DNA of 64,000 nucleotides from Modicisalibacter tunisiensis (GCF_020148005.1 NZ_JAGXFD010000001.1:671552-735551), one strand, 5' to 3'. Shown: positions 22,912-33,539, numbered from the stretch's first letter. The notes: a model not told the origin generated them from the sequence alone. Translations and numbers: made by a program.

Positions 22912-24323
22912 GCCGCGCCGCTCCCGGCGTCATGACGACGCTCCATGAAATCGCGCAGCTTCTGCAGCGAGGCGCTGATGTCCGGCAGTTCCGGGCGAAT
23001 GGTCTTGTCGCCGAGCGAGCCGAGCTGATCCAGCGCGCTGCTCACGCCCTGGTTGCCGGTGTCGTAGTAGCCCTGAATCAGCGAGCGCGCCTTGTCCAGG
23101 CTGGCGCGGTACAGCTTGGGATCGCTCTGCAGCAGGGCCAGCTGGGCCTGCTCGAGCTGGAGACGCACGTTCTGGCGCAGGTAGGACTCCTGCTCCGGCG
23201 TGATCAGCGCCTCGAGTGCCTGATCGTGCTTGCGCACCACCACCAGGTCCTTGAGCTCCTTGCCGAAGTGCACCAGTTGCTGCTGCCAGCCGCCCTTCAC
23301 CGGCGAGGTGTCGCCGGCCTGAGCCGCCTGCTGCTGGATATCCTGTTCCAGCGGCAGCTTGGCCAGCTGCTCCTGCAGCGCCATCAGCGTCAGGTAGACA
23401 CCGGTGCGGTCGATCTGCGGCACCGAGTTCAGTTCACCGAGCTCCGACTGGATGGCGCGACGCACCGGGGTCAGCGCCGGATTGTCGAGCTGGGCGAGGC
23501 GCTTGTCGGCGGTCTGCAGCAGCGAGACGGCGCCCTTCACGTCACGCTCGAGCTGCAGGCGCTGATTGGCCAGGCCCAGCAGGTATTCCACCTCGGCGAA
23601 GCGCCACTCGCTGGCGTCGGTCTGCTGCTTGCTGGCCAGCTGGGCCAGCACCTTGTCGAGGGTGGCGTTCATTTCCTGACGGTACTGCTGGAAGTCGTCG
23701 CGGATCGCCTGCACGGCCTGGCCGCGCTGGCTGTCGCGCTGCTCGAGCTGGCTGCGCAGATCATCGAGCCCCTGGCGGTTCTGCGACACCTGGTCGAGCG
23801 CACTCAGACGCTGCTGCTGTTGCTGAAGCTGCTGCCAGCCCCACCAGCCGCCGACGCCCACACCGGCCGCCAGCACCACCACCAGCGCCAGGGCGATGCC
23901 GCCGGCCTTGCCGCCGCTTCCGCCGCCCGAAGACCGCGCAGTACCGCCATTGCCGGTAGGCGGCGGCGTAGCCTTGCCGTTGCCGGCGGTCTTGCCGCTC
24001 TCGCCCTTCGCCGGGGTCTGTTTCGCGCCCTGCGATGAGCCGCTGGACTTGCCGCCCGATGCCTTGTCCGCGGCGGCTTTTCCGTTCGAGGCGCTCTTGG
24101 CGTTGTTCGTCTTGCCCGCGGCAGACGTGTTCGTCGAGGCCGGCTTCGTCGACGACGACGCGGCGGCCTTGTCGCGACCACGGTCGGACGAGGCCCGCTC
24201 GGCCTTGCCATTGCCCGGCGCGGCGGACGTGTCGCCGGACGGCTGGTCACCGCCGGCCGCCGTGTCCTTGCCCCCGCCGGACGGCGAACGCGGTTCGTCC
24301 TGATCGTGTTCTTGCTTGCTCAT
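22908..24323 (-). CDS. hemX: HemX-family membrane protein
   Basis: 471 residues. The first about 140 are cytoplasmic, low in complexity and rich in Ser, Ala, Gly, Lys and Thr. One membrane helix follows (GGIALALVVVLAAGVGVGGWW), then a coiled-coil (LQQQQQRLSALDQV...) and the HemX domain with EWRFAEVEYLLGLANQRLQLERD. Often named uroporphyrinogen-III methyltransferase, but it lacks the SAM-binding motifs of CysG, so the name is doubtful. E. coli HemX is about 80 residues shorter, mainly through a shorter tail. 7-base gap from hemD. Confidence 0.93.
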   Translation of the reverse strand: MSKQEHDQDEPRSPSGGGKDTAAGGDQPSGDTSAAPGNGKAERASSDRGRDKAAASSSTKPASTNTSAAGKTNNAKSASNGKAAADKASGGKSSGSSQGAKQTPAKGESGKTAGNGKATPPPTGNGGTARSSGGGSGGKAGGIALALVVVLAAGVGVGGWWGWQQLQQQQQRLSALDQVSQNRQGLDDLRSQLEQRDSQRGQAVQAIRDDFQQYRQEMNATLDKVLAQLASKQQTDASEWRFAEVEYLLGLANQRLQLERDVKGAVSLLQTADKRLAQLDNPALTPVRRAIQSELGELNSVPQIDRTGVYLTLMALQEQLAKLPLEQDIQQQAAQAGDTSPVKGGWQQQLVHFGKELKDLVVVRKHDQALEALITPEQESYLRQNVRLQLEQAQLALLQSDPKLYRASLDKARSLIQGYYDTGNQGVSSALDQLGSLGDKTIRPELPDISASLQKLRDFMERRHDAGSGAA

Positions 24324-24329
24324 CTGTCG

Positions 24330-25118
24330 CTAGCCCTTTTCAAGATCATCATGATCGGCGCCATTGAGGTTGCAGACGTCGGCCACGGCGGCTGCCAGCG
24401 CGGCCGGCGAGGCGCCTTTCGCCATCACGGGGCGCAGGAAACCCAGGTTGTCGGCCAGTGTAGCCAAACGTCGACTGGAAACGATTAGCGGTTGGTTCAA
24501 CGCTGCCTTGTGACACCATCCTGCCAGATGTTCGAGCAGTTCGCCGCTGGTCACAACCAGCGCCGCGAAATCCCCCTCGCGCAGTCGTGCCTGCATCGCC
24601 GGCTCGGGCGGCCGTAACTCGCGGCGATACAGCGCCAGCCGGGTGACCCGCGCCCCGCGCTGCGACAAGGTGTCGCCCAGGGTGGGCCGACCGCCCTCCC
24701 CGGCCGCCAGCAGCACCCGCTGGCCCTCGAGAGAAGCCAGCGAGGGCAGCGCCAGCAGTGCCTCACTGGTAGTGCCCGCCGCGGCCGGCGGCAGGTGGAC
24801 GCGCACCCCGAGCTCGCGATGCAACACCTCGGCACTGCCGGCGCCGAGGGCATAGAAGCGCGGCCCCAGCGGCAGCTGCGGCCAGTAGCGGTCGAGCCCC
24901 TCGGCCAGGCAGCGGGCGGCGAAGGGGCTGACCACGATCACCCGGTCCAAGTTGTCGAAATCGAGCCAGGCCTGGCGGATCGCCGGCGACTCGGGCAACG
25001 GCTCCAGGCGCATCGCCTCGAGCTCGAGCGGCTCGGCCCCCCGCGCCTCGAGCGCTCGCGCCAGCGGCACCGCGCGCTCCCCCGGGCGGGTGATCAGCAC
25101 ACGCGGGCGCGCCGCCAT
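24330..25118 (-). CDS. hemD: uroporphyrinogen-III synthase
   Basis: 262 residues from ATG 25118, which overlaps the hemC stop (TGATG). PRVLITRPGERAVPLARALEARGAEPLELEAM at the N-terminus, VIVVSPFAARCLAEGL, LLAAGEGGRPTLGDTLSQRGARVTRLALYRR and VVTSGELLEHLAGWC are the poorly conserved but recognisable two-domain HemD motifs. It cyclises hydroxymethylbilane with inversion of ring D. Translational coupling to hemC fits the unstable intermediate handed between the enzymes. Confidence 0.92.
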   Translation of the reverse strand: MAARPRVLITRPGERAVPLARALEARGAEPLELEAMRLEPLPESPAIRQAWLDFDNLDRVIVVSPFAARCLAEGLDRYWPQLPLGPRFYALGAGSAEVLHRELGVRVHLPPAAAGTTSEALLALPSLASLEGQRVLLAAGEGGRPTLGDTLSQRGARVTRLALYRRELRPPEPAMQARLREGDFAALVVTSGELLEHLAGWCHKAALNQPLIVSSRRLATLADNLGFLRPVMAKGASPAALAAAVADVCNLNGADHDDLEKG

Positions 25119-26065
25119 CAGGAATCGGCGTCGCCGTAGACCTGGGCCAGGATCTCGCCGGCGCCCAGGTCGAGCAGTTCCTCGGCGATGCGAATGCCCA
25201 GGGTCTCGGGCTCGGCGGCCGCGCCACGCCCCTCGGCACGCAGCACCCGGGTGCCGTCCGGCGTGCCCACCAGGGCGCGCAGCCACAGGGTACGGCCGTC
25301 ATCCTCGAGCACCGCGTGACCGGCGATGGGCACCTGGCAGCCGCCCTCGAGGCGAGTGTTCATGGCCCGCTCGGCGCGCACCCGGGTGGCCGTCTCGGCA
25401 TGGTCGAGCGGCGTCAGCAGCGCCAGCAGGTCCGGGTCGTTGGTGCGGCATTCGATGCCCAGCGCCCCCTGGCCGCAGGCCGGCAGGCTCACCTCGGGGG
25501 GCAGCTCGCGGGTGATCCGCTCGCCGAGCCCCAGCCGACGCAGCCCGGAAGTGGCGAGGATGATGGCGTCGAACTCGCCGGCATCCAGCTTGCCCAGGCG
25601 CGTCTGCACATTGCCGCGCAGGTTGTGGATCTCGAGATCGGGACGCGCCTCGCGGACCTGCAGGCCGCGCCGCAGGCTGGAGGTCCCCACGCGGGCGCCC
25701 TCGGGCAGGGCGTCGAGGTCGGCATGGTCGTTGGAGACGAAGGCGTCGGTGGGCTCGGCGCCCTCGAGGATCACCGACAGCCCCAGCCCCTCGGGGAAGT
25801 GCATCGGCACATCCTTCATCGAGTGCACGGCGATGTCGGCGCGGCCGTCGAGCATGGCGTCTTCCAGTTCCTTGACGAACAGCCCCTTGCCGCCGACCTT
25901 GGCCAGCGGCGCGTCGAGGATCTTGTCGCCCCGGGTGGTCATCGCCACCAGCTCGACGTCGAGCCCCGGGTGCAGCGCCTGGAGCCGATCGCGCACATGC
26001 TCGGCCTGCCACAGGGCCAACCGGCTCTGGCGTGTGGCGATGCGAAGGGTCTGGATGGCGGGCAC
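25118..26065 (-). CDS. hemC: hydroxymethylbilane synthase (porphobilinogen deaminase)
   Basis: 315 residues from GTG 26065; AGGGAG lies just upstream and the protein then begins close to the universal [39 protein letters not shown] (catalytic Asp), SSLRRGLQ and [16 protein letters not shown], whose Cys anchors the dipyrromethane cofactor, are all present. It joins four porphobilinogens. First gene of hemCDXY and divergent from argH. A TATGAT box at 26160-26165 (minus) is a possible -10. Confidence 0.96.
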   Translation of the reverse strand: MPAIQTLRIATRQSRLALWQAEHVRDRLQALHPGLDVELVAMTTRGDKILDAPLAKVGGKGLFVKELEDAMLDGRADIAVHSMKDVPMHFPEGLGLSVILEGAEPTDAFVSNDHADLDALPEGARVGTSSLRRGLQVREARPDLEIHNLRGNVQTRLGKLDAGEFDAIILATSGLRRLGLGERITRELPPEVSLPACGQGALGIECRTNDPDLLALLTPLDHAETATRVRAERAMNTRLEGGCQVPIAGHAVLEDDGRTLWLRALVGTPDGTRVLRAEGRGAAAEPETLGIRIAEELLDLGAGEILAQVYGDADS

Positions 26066-26381
26066 GGTGATCTCCCTGAAAGTCGGCATGATTCGGTGGG
26101 CAATCCGGCGGTCACGGCGGCACGATCGGGGCCATGCCGCCACCTCGGCCTTGGGTGTCATCATAAAGCAGTCGCGAGACAAGGAAAAATGCGCCGTGGC
26201 GAGCGGCCCGTCAACGCCCGCCTATCGCGGCCGAGCAGTCGGGGCGATCGCGGCTGTCGCCAGGCCAGCCCCGAGTCCTGCCTGCCATCCTCGACAGCCC
26301 GCGGGGCGCGCTCGCCAGGCGCGCTGACTCTGGTACACTCGGTGCCAGACTTTCACGCAATCAAGCAGGATCGCATCCCCG
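26066..26381. promoter_or_regulatory. divergent promoter region hemC / argH
   Basis: 316 bases with no supportable gene. On the minus strand TATGAT at 26160-26165 has TTTTCC 17 bases upstream. On the plus strand TACACT at 26334-26339 is a candidate -10 for argH without a good -35. No repeat element seen. Confidence 0.4.
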
Positions 26382-27788
26382 ATGAGTCAGCAGACCAATC
26401 AATCCTGGGGGGGGCGCTTCAGCGAACCCACCGACGCCTTCGTCGAGCAGTTCACCGCCTCGGTGAACTTCGATCGCCGCCTCTTCCATCACGACATTCG
26501 CGGCTCGATCGCCCACGCGACCATGCTCGCGCGGGTCGGCGTGCTGACCCTCGACGAACGCGACGCGATCATCCAGGGCCTCGGCGAGATCGAGCGCGAG
26601 ATCGAGGAGGGCGCCTTCCCCTGGTCGGTGGCGCTCGAGGACGTGCACATGAACATCGAGGCACGCCTGACCGAGAAGATCGGCATCACCGGCAAGAAGC
26701 TGCACACCGGGCGCTCGCGCAACGACCAGATCGCCACCGACATCCGCCTCTACCTGCGCGACGAGATCGACGCCATCGATGCCGAGCTGGCGCGCCTGCG
26801 TGACGGGCTGATCGAGCTGGCCACCCGCGAGGCGGACACCATCATGCCCGGCTTCACCCACCTGCAGACCGCCCAGCCGGTGACCTTCGGCCACCACCTG
26901 CTCGCCTGGCAGGAGATGGTGGCCCGCGACCACGAGCGCCTGCGCGACTGCCGCAAGCGGGTCAACGTCATGCCGCTGGGTGCCGCGGCACTGGCCGGCA
27001 CCACCTACCCCATCGACCGCCACGTCACCGCCGAACTGCTGGGCTTCGAGCGTCCGGCCGAGAATTCGCTGGATGCGGTCTCGGATCGCGACTTCGCCAT
27101 CGAGTTCGCCGCGCTGGCCAGCCTGCTGCTGATGCACCTGTCGCGGATGAGCGAGGAGCTGGTGCTGTGGACCAGTGCCCAGTTCGACTTCATCGACCTG
27201 CCGGATCGCTTCTGCACCGGCAGCTCGATCATGCCGCAGAAGAAGAACCCCGACGTGCCCGAACTGGTACGCGGCAAGAGCGGCCGGGTCTACGGCCACC
27301 TGATGAGCCTGCTGACGCTGATGAAGTCGCAGCCGCTGGCCTACAACAAGGACAATCAGGAGGACAAGGAGCCGCTGTTCGACACCCTCGACACCGTCAA
27401 GGGCTGCCTGCGCGCCTTCGCCGACATGATTCCGGCGATCGAGGCCCGGGCCGACAGCATGTACGAGGCGGCTCGCCGCGGCTTCTCCACCGCCACCGAC
27501 CTGGCGGACTACCTGGTGCGCGCCGGCGTGGCCTTCCGCGACGCCCACGAGATCGTCGGCCAGTCGGTGGCCTACGGCATCGAGCAGGGCAAGGACCTCT
27601 CCGAGATGACCCTCGACGAGCTGCGCCAGTTCTCGGCGGCGATCGACGAGGATGTCTTCGAGGTGCTGACGCTGGAAGGCTCGGTGGCCGCGCGCAACCA
27701 CATCGGCGGCACCGCGCCGGATCAGGTGCGTGCCGCCGCCCAGCGCGCCCGCGACGCCCTGAGCGCGCTCATGGAGGCGCGGGCGTGA
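26382..27788 (+). CDS. argH: argininosuccinate lyase
   Basis: 468 residues. [23 protein letters not shown] starts the protein. [27 protein letters not shown]-like [18 protein letters not shown] and the fumarase-superfamily signature [12 protein letters not shown] (with the catalytic Ser) are intact. It splits argininosuccinate into arginine and fumarate, the final step of arginine synthesis. First gene of the plus-strand run; its stop overlaps lptM. Confidence 0.97.
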   Translation: MSQQTNQSWGGRFSEPTDAFVEQFTASVNFDRRLFHHDIRGSIAHATMLARVGVLTLDERDAIIQGLGEIEREIEEGAFPWSVALEDVHMNIEARLTEKIGITGKKLHTGRSRNDQIATDIRLYLRDEIDAIDAELARLRDGLIELATREADTIMPGFTHLQTAQPVTFGHHLLAWQEMVARDHERLRDCRKRVNVMPLGAAALAGTTYPIDRHVTAELLGFERPAENSLDAVSDRDFAIEFAALASLLLMHLSRMSEELVLWTSAQFDFIDLPDRFCTGSSIMPQKKNPDVPELVRGKSGRVYGHLMSLLTLMKSQPLAYNKDNQEDKEPLFDTLDTVKGCLRAFADMIPAIEARADSMYEAARRGFSTATDLADYLVRAGVAFRDAHEIVGQSVAYGIEQGKDLSEMTLDELRQFSAAIDEDVFEVLTLEGSVAARNHIGGTAPDQVRAAAQRARDALSALMEARA

Positions 27789-28000
27789 CGGCCCGTCGCC
27801 GGCCCGGGGCGCTGCCGGCGCTGCTGCTGGCCGCCGGGGTGCTGGCAGGCTGCGGCCAGAAGGGGCCGCTGTACCACCCCGGCGACGAGCAGGCCGCCCG
27901 GCAGTACGACCCGGCGGATGCCTACACCCCGGACGACGCGACCCAGACGCCGGACGCCGCGCCGGACTCCGATGCACCGAGCGAACACAGCGGGACATAA
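27785..28000 (+). CDS. lptM: LptM-like lipoprotein (YifL family)
   Basis: 71 residues from GTG 27785, overlapping the argH stop. The signal [14 protein letters not shown] ends in a lipobox, directly followed by GQKGPLYHP, the invariant CGxKGPLY motif of YifL/LptM. E. coli LptM helps LptD fold and acquire its disulfides. The remaining 40 residues are acidic and disordered. Its place before lysA and dapF matches other gammaproteobacteria. Confidence 0.9.
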   Translation: MTARRRPGALPALLLAAGVLAGCGQKGPLYHPGDEQAARQYDPADAYTPDDATQTPDAAPDSDAPSEHSGT

Positions 28001-28005
28001 GCAGC

Positions 28006-29274
28006 ATGGATCATTTCGACTACCGTGACGGCCAGCTTCATGGCGAGGACGTGCCGCTGGCGACGATCGCCCAGCGCTTCGGCACGCCCTGCTACGTCTA
28101 TTCCCGGGCCACGCTGGAGCGCCACTTCCGCGCCTACAGCGAGGCGCTGGCCGGGCACCCGCACCTGATCTGCTACGCGGTGAAGGCCAACTCCAACCTG
28201 GCGGTACTCGACGTGCTGGCACGGCTCGGCGCCGGTTTCGACATCGTCTCGGTGGGCGAGCTGGAGCGGGTGCTGGCCGCCGGCGGCGACCCGGCCCGGG
28301 TGGTGTTCTCCGGCGTCGCCAAGGAACGCCACGAGATGGCCCGCGCGCTGGAAGTGGGCATCAAGTGCTTCAACGTCGAGTCGCTGCCCGAGCTGGAGCG
28401 TCTCGACGAGGTCGCCGGCGAGTGCGGCGCGATCGCGCCGGTGTCGCTGCGCGTCAATCCCGATGTCGACGCCCGCACCCATCCGTACATCTCCACCGGG
28501 CTCAAGGCCAACAAGTTCGGCATCCCCGTCGACGACGCGCCGGCGGTCTACGCCCGCGCCGCCGAGCTGCCCAACCTGCGGGTGGTGGGGCTGGACTGCC
28601 ACATCGGCTCGCAGCTCACCGAGCTCGCCCCCTTCCTCGACGCCCTCGACCGGCTGCTGGTGCTGCTCGAGCGGCTCGAGGCCCAGGGCATCACCATCGA
28701 GCATCTCGACCTGGGCGGCGGCCTGGGCGTCCCCTACCAGGGTGAGCAGCCCCCGGCCCCGTTCGACTATGCCCGTGCCCTGCTCGAGCGCCTGGCCACC
28801 TGGAAGGAAGGCCGGGACCTGACCCTGCTGTTCGAGCCGGGGCGCTCCATCGCCGCCAACGCCGGCGTGCTGCTGACCCGCATCGAGTACCTCAAGCCCG
28901 GCGAGACCAAGCATTTCGCGATCGTCGACGCCGGCATGAACGACCTGATCCGCCCGGCGCTGTACCAGGCCTGGCAGGCGATCCTGCCGGTGGATACCCG
29001 GCAGCCGCGCGAGACGGCCATCTACGACGTGGTCGGCCCGGTCTGCGAGACCGGCGACTTCCTGGGCAAGGACCGCGAGCTCGCCGTGGCCCCGGGCGAC
29101 CTGCTGGCGGTACGCTCCGCCGGGGCCTATGGCTTCGTCATGGCCTCCAACTACAACAGCCGCCCGCGCCCGCCCGAGGTCATGGTCGACGGCGACCGGA
29201 GCTATCTGGTGCGGCGCCGCGAGACCCTCGAGGAGCTGTGGGCGGGCGAGGCACGACTGCCGGAGAATCGCTGA
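28006..29274 (+). CDS. lysA: diaminopimelate decarboxylase
   Basis: 422 residues. PLP-binding Lys in [42 protein letters not shown], the active-site Cys loop [11 protein letters not shown] and the C-terminal [19 protein letters not shown]. It converts meso-diaminopimelate to lysine. Followed without a gap by dapF, which makes its substrate, so the pair forms the end of lysine synthesis. Start at ATG 28006, 5 bases after lptM. Confidence 0.97.
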   Translation: MDHFDYRDGQLHGEDVPLATIAQRFGTPCYVYSRATLERHFRAYSEALAGHPHLICYAVKANSNLAVLDVLARLGAGFDIVSVGELERVLAAGGDPARVVFSGVAKERHEMARALEVGIKCFNVESLPELERLDEVAGECGAIAPVSLRVNPDVDARTHPYISTGLKANKFGIPVDDAPAVYARAAELPNLRVVGLDCHIGSQLTELAPFLDALDRLLVLLERLEAQGITIEHLDLGGGLGVPYQGEQPPAPFDYARALLERLATWKEGRDLTLLFEPGRSIAANAGVLLTRIEYLKPGETKHFAIVDAGMNDLIRPALYQAWQAILPVDTRQPRETAIYDVVGPVCETGDFLGKDRELAVAPGDLLAVRSAGAYGFVMASNYNSRPRPPEVMVDGDRSYLVRRRETLEELWAGEARLPENR

Positions 29275-30110
29275 TGCGGGTGTACTTCACCAAGATGCAC
29301 GGCCTGGGCAATGACTTCATGGTGGTCGACCTGGTCACCCAGCGGGCACGCTTCGACGCCGAGCAGATCCGCCGGCTCGCCGACCGCCACTTCGGCATCG
29401 GCTTCGACCAGCTGCTGCTGGTCGAGCCGCCGCGCAATCCGGAGATGGACTTCCGCTACCGGATCTACAACGCCGACGGCAGCGAGGTGGAGAACTGCGG
29501 CAACGGCGCGCGCTGCTTCGCCCGCTTCGTGCGCGACCAGCAGCTGACCCACAAGCACAAGATCCGCGTCGAGACCCTCGGCGGTCCGCTGACGCTGCTG
29601 GTCACCGAGGACGAGCGCGTGCAGGTCGACATGGGCGCCCCGCGCTTCGCCCCCGAGGCGCTGCCCTTCACGGCCGACGCCGACCGGGTGCTGCATGCCC
29701 TCGAGGTGGACGGCGAGCGTCTCGAGATCGGCGCGGTCTCCATGGGCAATCCCCACGCCGTGCTGCGGGTCGATGACGTCGACAGCGCACCGGTGGCCCG
29801 CCTGGGGCCCCGGATCGAGCATCACCCGCACTTCCCGCGCCAGGTCAACGTCGGCTTCATGCAGGTGGCCTCGCGCCACGAGATCCGCCTGCGCGTGCAT
29901 GAGCGCGGCGCCGGCGAGACCCTGGCCTGTGGCACCGGCGCCTGTGCCGCCGTGGCCAGCGGCATCCGCCAGGGCCTGCTGGAGAGCCCCGTGACGGTAC
30001 ACCTGCCGGGCGGATCGCTGACCATCGAATGGACCGGCGACGAAGCGGCGCCGCTGCTGATGACCGGGCCCGCCGAACGGGTGTTCGACGGCCGCGTGAA
30101 CCTGCGCTGA
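29274..30110 (+). CDS. dapF: diaminopimelate epimerase
   Basis: 278 residues from ATG 29274 (TGATG overlap with lysA). [15 protein letters not shown] opens the protein, and both catalytic cysteines are present: ENCGNGARC and LACGTGACA. It interconverts LL- and meso-diaminopimelate for lysine and peptidoglycan. The open frame extends upstream but is lysA shadow. Confidence 0.97.
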   Translation: MRVYFTKMHGLGNDFMVVDLVTQRARFDAEQIRRLADRHFGIGFDQLLLVEPPRNPEMDFRYRIYNADGSEVENCGNGARCFARFVRDQQLTHKHKIRVETLGGPLTLLVTEDERVQVDMGAPRFAPEALPFTADADRVLHALEVDGERLEIGAVSMGNPHAVLRVDDVDSAPVARLGPRIEHHPHFPRQVNVGFMQVASRHEIRLRVHERGAGETLACGTGACAAVASGIRQGLLESPVTVHLPGGSLTIEWTGDEAAPLLMTGPAERVFDGRVNLR

Positions 30111-30166
30111 TCCTGCGCGGCGCACGCCACGCCCTGATTTCCGCGTAACTGACGAGGACGCCACCC

Positions 30167-30886
30167 ATGCCTCCCGCGAAAGCGCCCGAACCCCGGCAGA
30201 CCCTCGACCCCGAGATGGTGGCGCAGTGGCTGGCCCGCCATCCCGACTTCTTCATCGGCCGCGAGGGCCTGCTGCAGCAGCTCAAGGTGCCGCACCCGGA
30301 CGCCCGTCACGGCGCCGTCTCGCTGCTCCAGCGGCTGGTGCACGACCTGCGCGAGCGGGCCGAGGGTGCCGAGCGCCATCTCGAGCAGCTGCTCGACTCG
30401 GCCCGCCACAACGAGTCGCAGTACCGGCGGACCCGCGAGCTGATCCTGGCGCTGCTCGAGGCCGAGGACAGCGATGCCCTGGGCGAGACCCTGGCCACCC
30501 AGCTGGCCGAGCGCTTCCGCACCCAGGCCGTGGCGCTGTGGTGCGCCCCCTCGCTCACCGACTGTGACCCCGCACCGCCGCAGCCGCCGCGCTTCGTGCT
30601 CGACGAGGCCAGCGGCGCCCGCCTGGCGGCGCTGCTCGACGGACGGGCCAGCCGCTGCCGGCGCCTCTCGCGCACCGACTGGAAGCGCCTGCTGCCGCAC
30701 GTCGACCCGCCCTCGCAGGCCGGCTCCTGTGCCGTCACCCGGCTGACGCTGGGCGAGCCGCAGGGCTACCTGATCCTCGCCAGCCATGATGCCGAGCACT
30801 TCCGCGCCAGCCTGGACACCCTGTTCACCGAGTACCTCGGCGAGGTCGTCACACGCCTGATGGTGACCCATGCCCGCCCCGACTGA
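30167..30886 (+). CDS. DUF484-family GAF-like protein
   Basis: 239 residues. LDPEMVAQWLARHPDFFIGREGLLQQLKVPHP, the characteristic opening, is followed by a coiled helix and a GAF-like domain (TRELILALLEAEDSDALGETLA). DUF484 genes lie between dapF and xerC in many gammaproteobacteria. Function unknown. Its end overlaps xerC by 17 bases. Confidence 0.9.
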   Translation: MPPAKAPEPRQTLDPEMVAQWLARHPDFFIGREGLLQQLKVPHPDARHGAVSLLQRLVHDLRERAEGAERHLEQLLDSARHNESQYRRTRELILALLEAEDSDALGETLATQLAERFRTQAVALWCAPSLTDCDPAPPQPPRFVLDEASGARLAALLDGRASRCRRLSRTDWKRLLPHVDPPSQAGSCAVTRLTLGEPQGYLILASHDAEHFRASLDTLFTEYLGEVVTRLMVTHARPD

Positions 30887-31790
30887 CCGCCTGGACGCCG
30901 CCGTCGAGGCCTTCCTGCAGACCCTGGCCCAGGAGGCCAGCCCGGCCACGGTGGATGCCTATCGGCGCGACCTGGCGGCGCTGACCGCCTGCGTCCGCGA
31001 GGCCGGGCTCGCCGACTGGGCCGAACTGGACCGCGAGCAGGTCCGCCGCTTCCTGGGCCGCGAGCGCGCCCGCGGCCTGGCACCGCGCAGCCTGGCCCGG
31101 CGCCGCGCGGCGCTGTCGCGCTTCACCCGCGCCCTGCACGACCAGGGCGTGCTGCACCACGACCCGGTGCGCCTGACGCGCACGCCCCGCGCCCCCGCGT
31201 CGCTGCCCCGGCCGCTGGACGTCGACCAGCTGGCGCGGTTTCTCGATACCCCGCACGACGGCTCGCCGCTGGCGTGTCGCGACCAGGCGATGTGCGAGCT
31301 GTTCTACTCCAGCGGCCTGCGCCTGGCCGAGCTGGCCGGCCTCGACCTCGACCACCTCGCCGCGCACCGGGTGCGCGTGATCGGCAAGGGCGCCAAGCCC
31401 CGCCAGGTCCCGGTGGGCCAGCGCGCCAGCCAGACCCTCGACGCCTGGCTGGCGGCCCGCCCGTCCCTGGCGGCGAGCGGGGAGCCGGCGCTGTTCGTCG
31501 GTCGCCGCGGCACCCGCCTGGGCCACCGTGCCATCCAGCAGCGCCTGGCGCGGCTCGCCGTCGAGCGCGGCCTGCCGGAACACCTGCACCCGCATCGCCT
31601 GCGCCACTCGTTCGCCAGCCACCTGCTGGAATCCAGCCAGGACCTGCGCGCCGTCCAGGAACTGCTCGGCCACGTCAACCTGTCGACCACCCAGATCTAC
31701 ACCCGGCTGGACTGGCAGCACCTGGCGGGCGTCTACGATGCCGCCCATCCCCGGGCGCGCCGCCGCACGCCGGATACCGACGACTCATAG
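30870..31790 (+). CDS. xerC: tyrosine recombinase XerC
   Basis: 306 residues. N-terminal SAM-like domain (VEAFLQTLAQEASPATVDAYRRDL) and catalytic domain with Arg in SSGLRLAELAGL, HRLRHSFASHLLESSQDLRAVQELLGH (His-x2-Arg and the second His) and nucleophile Tyr in TTQIYTRL. With XerD it resolves chromosome dimers at dif. The chromosomal dapF-DUF484-xerC-yigB order marks it as the housekeeping enzyme and not a phage integrase. Confidence 0.95.
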   Translation: MPAPTDRLDAAVEAFLQTLAQEASPATVDAYRRDLAALTACVREAGLADWAELDREQVRRFLGRERARGLAPRSLARRRAALSRFTRALHDQGVLHHDPVRLTRTPRAPASLPRPLDVDQLARFLDTPHDGSPLACRDQAMCELFYSSGLRLAELAGLDLDHLAAHRVRVIGKGAKPRQVPVGQRASQTLDAWLAARPSLAASGEPALFVGRRGTRLGHRAIQQRLARLAVERGLPEHLHPHRLRHSFASHLLESSQDLRAVQELLGHVNLSTTQIYTRLDWQHLAGVYDAAHPRARRRTPDTDDS

Positions 31791-31818
31791 CCGGACCGCC
31801 CCCCAAGGAGCCCCACCG

Positions 31819-32523
31819 ATGCGCCCCATCACCGCTTTGACCTTCGACCTGGACGACACCTTCTGGGACAACGCGCCGGTCATGGCGCGCACCGAGACCG
31901 GCCACTACGACTGGCTCCACGAGCGCGTCGGCCATGCCGAGCACTTTCCGCTGGAGGAGTATCAGCGTCGCCGGCTGGCCTTCGCCGCCCGCCACCCCGT
32001 GCGCCGCGGCGACTTCACCTGGGTGCGTCGCGAGACGCTGCGCGAGATGCTCGTCGAGTTCGGCCTGGAGGCGGCCGACGCGGCGCACTGGGCCGAGGCC
32101 GCCATCGAGCGGATGCTGGCCCTGCGCCACGAGATCGAGGTATTCGAGGAGGTACCGGCGATGCTCGACGCCCTGGGGCAACGCTATCGGCTCGGCGCGA
32201 TCACCAACGGCAACGTGGACCTGACGCGCCTGGCGATCGGCCGGCATTTCCCGGTGATCATCAACGCCGGCGAGAGCCTGGCGCCCAAGCCCGATGCCCG
32301 GCCCTTCCTCGCCGCGCTGGCGCGACTCGGCCCGGTGCCGCCCTCGCAGGGGCTGCATGTCGGCGACTCCTGGCGCGAGGACGTGCTGCCGGCACGACGG
32401 CTGGGCATGCGGGTGGCCTGGATCGACAAGGACGACGAGCGCCCGGCGTCGCTGCCCGAGGGCGTGTATCGCCTGGGGCATATCCGCGAGCTGCCGGCGC
32501 TGCTGGACGGCCTGGAAGGCTGA
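31819..32523 (+). CDS. yigB: HAD-superfamily hydrolase YigB
   Basis: 234 residues from ATG 31819, with AAGGAG at 31805-31810; the upstream open frame is xerC shadow. HAD motif I LTFDLDDTFWDN, motif II AITNGN, motif III region APKPDARPF and motif IV VGDSWREDVLPARR. The E. coli homologue dephosphorylates 5-amino-6-ribitylamino uracil phosphate (flavin pathway) and FMN. Usual location after xerC. Confidence 0.92.
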   Translation: MRPITALTFDLDDTFWDNAPVMARTETGHYDWLHERVGHAEHFPLEEYQRRRLAFAARHPVRRGDFTWVRRETLREMLVEFGLEAADAAHWAEAAIERMLALRHEIEVFEEVPAMLDALGQRYRLGAITNGNVDLTRLAIGRHFPVIINAGESLAPKPDARPFLAALARLGPVPPSQGLHVGDSWREDVLPARRLGMRVAWIDKDDERPASLPEGVYRLGHIRELPALLDGLEG

Positions 32524-32565
32524 GACACCCGCATGGACGGGCATCGGCGTCCGGTCGTGCCGCTC

Positions 32566-33183
32566 TCAGGCCTCGGCGGTGTCGAGCAGCCAGGCGTCGA
32601 GGCGGGCCTCCAGGGTCTCCAGCCCCTGGCGCTTGAGCGACGAGAACAGCTGGATGCTGACCAGATCCTCCCACTCGCGCAGCTGCGAGCGGACCTTGGC
32701 CAGCGCGCTCTTCGCCGCCCCGGGCTTGAGCTTGTCGGCCTTGGTCAGCAGGATGTGCACCGGCATGTCCTGCTCGTCGGCCCAGCCCAGCATCATCTCG
32801 TCGAACTCGCTGAGCGGGTGGCGCACGTCCATCAGCAGCACCACGCCCTGCAATGAACCGCGCCGCTGCAGGTAGTCGGCCAGGTGGCGCTGCCACTCGC
32901 GCTTGACCGCTTCCGGCACCTTGGCATAGCCGTACCCCGGCAGGTCGACCAGCCGGCAGGCCTCGTCGCCGGCAAGGCTGAAGAAGTTGATCAGCTGGGT
33001 GCGCCCCGGCGTCCGGGAGGTCCGGGCCAGCGCCTTCTGTCGGGATAGCGTATTGATGGCACTCGACTTGCCGGCGTTGGAGCGGCCGGCGAAGGCCACC
33101 TCGCGGCCCTGGTCGGCCGGGCACTGGCCCAGCGTCGGCGCGCTGGTCATGAAACGGGCGGTCTGGTAGTTGAGACGGGTCAC
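32566..33183 (-). CDS. engB: ribosome-biogenesis GTPase EngB (YihA)
   Basis: 205 residues. P-loop [12 protein letters not shown], switch [24 protein letters not shown] (G3) and TKADKL (G4). EngB assists assembly of the large ribosomal subunit. Convergent with yigB and divergent from dsbA. Confidence 0.95.
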   Translation of the reverse strand: MTRLNYQTARFMTSAPTLGQCPADQGREVAFAGRSNAGKSSAINTLSRQKALARTSRTPGRTQLINFFSLAGDEACRLVDLPGYGYAKVPEAVKREWQRHLADYLQRRGSLQGVVLLMDVRHPLSEFDEMMLGWADEQDMPVHILLTKADKLKPGAAKSALAKVRSQLREWEDLVSIQLFSSLKRQGLETLEARLDAWLLDTAEA

Positions 33184-33539
33184 GGCTTGCCTCGTCGGGC
33201 TGGGCGGAAATCGACTGGACCGGCGATTGTAGCACTCCCTCCGGCGGCTGTGAGCCTCGCACCCGGCTCGCCAAGGCCATCGCCGTTGGCTCTGACGAGG
33301 GCGCCGGGGGCAGGTTGGAGAGGGGGTTTTTGGCCATGGATGGCTAAAGTAGCGCCCATGGAGGGGTCTATAGCGCCCCTCGGAAACCTGCCGACGGATC
33401 AGCCCGAGTCATGCTGCAGCTATCTACGATTGCCCCACCCGCCGGCCTTGCCGGAACCTCCGCGCCCGCGACGACTCCAACACGCCGACGAATCTGATAC
33501 CTTTAGACGCATTGCCATCATCGAAAGGAGAGTGGGCGC
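33184..33539. other. engB-dsbA intergenic region
   Basis: 356 bases with no supportable gene. It contains the short family-2 inverted-repeat element (33309-33392). The dsbA ribosome site GAAAGGAG lies about 12 bases before its ATG. Confidence 0.5.
33309..33392. mobile_element. small inverted-repeat element, family 2 short copy
   Basis: 84 bases bounded by GGCAGGTT (33309-33316) and AACCTGCC (33385-33392), a perfect 8-bp inverted repeat. Inside are GGGGGTTTTTGGCCATGG, AAAGTAGCGCCCA and TAGCGCCCC. The same blocks occur in the same order, inverted, at 53807-53942, where about 50 extra bases lie in the middle. Non-coding. Confidence 0.7.

Noticed and set aside
19783-22935. 1050-codon plus-strand open frame over the purine permease and hemY
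   Set aside because: Gln/His/Arg-rich composition typical of a GC-rich antisense shadow of genuine minus-strand genes.
30870-31790. Phage or island integrase
   Set aside because: Position between DUF484 and yigB and the motif set identify the housekeeping XerC.
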